From an uncultured Verrucomicrobiota bacterium (GTDB taxonomy: Bacteria; Verrucomicrobiota; Verrucomicrobiia; Opitutales; Opitutaceae): 64,000 bases of DNA. Both the position numbers and the translations under genes were made by a program. Where the stretch lies: the NCBI GenBank assembly GCA_903898675.1, contig CAIUGM010000036.1, forward strand, positions 62,001-126,000, given 5' to 3'. The stretch's first letter is position 1; each line of letters opens with the position of its first letter. Positions 60,414-64,000 of the stretch are shown one piece after another. The notes beneath the pieces are model-generated. The model ran no database searches. It was not told the DNA's origin and saw nothing but the letters and a program-made list of their open reading frames with translations.

Positions 60414-62591
60414 ATGAATTTCCGTCTTTCCTCCCTCCTCCTGCTCCTGCTCGGCCTGGGCACCGCCCACGCCGACCCCGCTCCAGCGGACACCCCCGCG
60501 GATGCCGTCCCCAAATCCTCCGCCGCGCTCACGCTCGATGCCTTTGTCGTGAACGGCAAACTCGACGAGGCGCGCGAGCAGATCGTGCCCAGCCTCGGCG
60601 CCACCTCGTTCCTCATGACCGCGCAGCAGATCGACAACCTGCCGCAGGGGGCGGATGCGCCCTTCAACCAACTGCTCCTGCGCGCCCCGGGCGTGGCCGC
60701 CGATTCGGCGGCGAACGGCGACCTCCATGTCCGTGGCGAGCACGCCAACCTGCAATACCGGATTAACGATGTGCTCCTGCCCGAGGGCATCTCCGGGTTC
60801 GGCCTTGAGCTGGACCCGCGTTTTGTCGACACCCTGCAGTTCGTCACTGGCTCGCTGCCGGCGCAGTATGGCTTCCGCACCGCCGGCGTGGTGGACATCC
60901 ACACCAACAGCGGCGCGGCCGGTCAGGGCAGCAGCGTCTCCCTCTACGGCGGCAGCTTCGGCACGCTCCGGCCGAGCTTCGCCTCCAGCGGTTCCGCCGG
61001 CCAGCTGAGCTATTTCATCAACGGCAGCTACGACCACAACGACCTCGGCATCGAGAACCCGACCGCCGGCGCCAGGGCGATCCATGACACCACCGACCAG
61101 GCGAAGGTGTTTTCCTATTTCTCCTACCTGCTCGACGACCAGAGCCGCATCACGGTCATGCTGAGCGCGTCCGACAGCAAATTCCAGGTGCCCAATACGC
61201 CGGGCGTGGCCGCGGGCACCTCGCCCGACGGCACGCCCTGGGTGCCGGGTTTCTTCGACTCGGTGCGCCTGGACGAGAACCAGCACGAGCAAAATTATTA
61301 CGGCGTCATCAGCCTCCAGAAATCGCTCGGCGACCTGAACTACCAGGTGTCCGTGCTCGGCCGCGACAGCCGGGTGCACTTCACGCCCGACCCGTTCGGC
61401 GACCTGTACTTCAACGGCGTCGCGAGCGACGTGGCGCGCCGGCTGCAGTCGGCCGGCCTGCAGCTGGACGGCAGCGACGCGGTGAACGACCGGCACACGC
61501 TGCGCGCCGGGACGATGCTGCTGCGCGAGTCCGTCACCGCCAACGCCACCACCACGGTTTTCCCGGTGGACGCCAACGGTGACCCCACCGGGCCGGCCTT
61601 CCCCATCGCCGACCGCCAGAAGCTCCACGGCACCTTCGCCGGAATATACGTTCAGGACGAGTGGACGCTCACCCCGAAGCTCACGCTCAACTACGGGGCG
61701 CGCTTCGACGTCTTCAATTCCTCCTTCGACGACGAAAACCAGCTCAGCCCGCGCCTGAACCTGATCTACAAGGCCTCGGACTCCACGACGCTGCACGCCG
61801 GTTATGCGCGCTACTTCACCCCGCCGCCGGTGGAAAATGTTCCCGGCAGCACCGTGGCCAGCTTTGACGGCACCTCGAACGCCTCGGCGCTGGACCGGGA
61901 TGATCCGGTCAAGGCGGAGCGCGCGGATTATTTCGACGCCGGCCTCAGCCGGAAACTTTCTCCCGGATTCCAGGTGGGCGTCGACGCCTACTACAAGCGC
62001 GCGAAGAACCAGCTCGACGACGGCTTGTTCGGCCAGACCCTGATCCTTTCCGCGTTCAACTACGCGAAGGGCGAGATCTACGGCGTGGAGCTCACCGCCT
62101 CGTACACGCGCGGTGGTTTCTCGACGTACCTCAACCTGGCCCGCGCCAAGGCGCAGGGCCGGGATTGGATTTCGTCGCAGTTCCTGTTCGATCCGGCCGA
62201 CCTGGCCTACGTGCACACGCACGCGATCGCCCTTGATCATGACCAGGCGCTGACCGGCTCGTTCGGCGCCGCGTATCGCTGGAAGCGGAGCCGCGGCGAC
62301 ACCCAGGTTTTCATCGACACGCTTTACGGCAGCGGCCTCCGCACCGATGCGACCGCCCCCGATGGCTCCACCATTCCCAACGGCGGCACCGTGCCCTCGT
62401 CCTACACCGTGGGCGTGGGCGCGGAGCGAACCTTCAAGGTGGGCGCAAACCGCTACTGGAAAATCCGCGGCGACATCGTGAACCTCACCGACAACCCCTA
62501 CGCGTTGCGCGACGGCACCGGCGTCGGCGTCAACGCCGCGCAGTACGGCATGCGGCGCGGATTCTTCGGCTCGGTGGGCTACAACTTCTAG
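60414..62591 (+). CDS. TonB-dependent receptor
   Basis: Signal peptide; plug FNQLLLRAPGVAADSAANGDLHVRGEHANLQYRINDVLLPEGISGFGLELDPRFVDTLQFVTGSLPAQYGFRTAGVVDIHTNSG; barrel ending GFFGSVGYNF. Confidence 0.92.
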   Translation: MNFRLSSLLLLLLGLGTAHADPAPADTPADAVPKSSAALTLDAFVVNGKLDEAREQIVPSLGATSFLMTAQQIDNLPQGADAPFNQLLLRAPGVAADSAANGDLHVRGEHANLQYRINDVLLPEGISGFGLELDPRFVDTLQFVTGSLPAQYGFRTAGVVDIHTNSGAAGQGSSVSLYGGSFGTLRPSFASSGSAGQLSYFINGSYDHNDLGIENPTAGARAIHDTTDQAKVFSYFSYLLDDQSRITVMLSASDSKFQVPNTPGVAAGTSPDGTPWVPGFFDSVRLDENQHEQNYYGVISLQKSLGDLNYQVSVLGRDSRVHFTPDPFGDLYFNGVASDVARRLQSAGLQLDGSDAVNDRHTLRAGTMLLRESVTANATTTVFPVDANGDPTGPAFPIADRQKLHGTFAGIYVQDEWTLTPKLTLNYGARFDVFNSSFDDENQLSPRLNLIYKASDSTTLHAGYARYFTPPPVENVPGSTVASFDGTSNASALDRDDPVKAERADYFDAGLSRKLSPGFQVGVDAYYKRAKNQLDDGLFGQTLILSAFNYAKGEIYGVELTASYTRGGFSTYLNLARAKAQGRDWISSQFLFDPADLAYVHTHAIALDHDQALTGSFGAAYRWKRSRGDTQVFIDTLYGSGLRTDATAPDGSTIPNGGTVPSSYTVGVGAERTFKVGANRYWKIRGDIVNLTDNPYALRDGTGVGVNAAQYGMRRGFFGSVGYNF

Positions 62592-62612
62592 GCTCTGTCC
62601 GCGGAATCGCGG

Positions 62613-62660
62613 CTGCGCACCAACGGATGCGCCAAGGCCTCCGCATCCGTTGGTGCGCAG
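62613..62660. repeat. perfect 19-bp inverted repeat (10-nt loop)
   Basis: CTGCGCACCAACGGATGCG-ccaaggcctc-CGCATCCGTTGGTGCGCAG; no T-tract follows. Confidence 0.9.
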
Positions 62661-62736
62661 TCCTTGGCGGGCGGATTTAACTGGCCTCACCTTTCGGCGT
62701 TTGACAGTTTTGGGGAAACACTACCCCCTACCCGCT

Positions 62737-64000
<1,264 letters not shown>

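Noticed and set aside
60162-62690. 842-aa minus-strand ORF opposite the TonB receptor
   Set aside because: Antisense artefact; Arg/Gly/Val/Glu-rich with no domain.

Overview
GC-rich chromosomal window, probably from a Verrucomicrobia/Opitutaceae-type bacterium. That assignment is an inference from TonB receptor style, PEP-CTERM/beta-strand-repeat protein, SD-poor starts and the H+-PPase. Most of it is core metabolism: an argC-J-B-D-F-G block, rplM-rpsI, a DUF423-cca-tal-GH20-like operon, purEK, putA, pckG, two amt genes and hppA (truncated by the window end). Several accessory modules stand out. (i) A coupled OppA-like binding protein / LytS-type kinase / LytTR regulator trio feeds into a TonB receptor gene (1160-7911). 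(ii) An ECF sigma factor sits with a non-zinc-finger membrane protein carrying an internal repeat and a bactofilin-like/RDD chimera (29362-32262). (iii) A tandem amt locus has an unusually structured, palindrome-rich leader and an adjacent KdpDE-like two-component system (33961-40551). (iv) A TPR/Cys-motif membrane protein lies upstream of a PEP-CTERM beta-strand-repeat protein (43840-47620). (v) A putative metal-handling envelope locus combines DUF3299, a MacB/LolD-like ABC transporter, an HEHxxPHGG lipoprotein, two paralogous His/Cys-rich small proteins sharing a C-terminal PACGPP, and a TonB receptor (56483-62591). I regard (v) as the best candidate for an under-described system, with (i) second. 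Three intergenic regions carry degenerate ~7-nt-period dyad repeats. No CRISPR array, tRNA, rRNA, transposase or prophage genes were recognised. All assignments are by eye from motifs; no database search was run.
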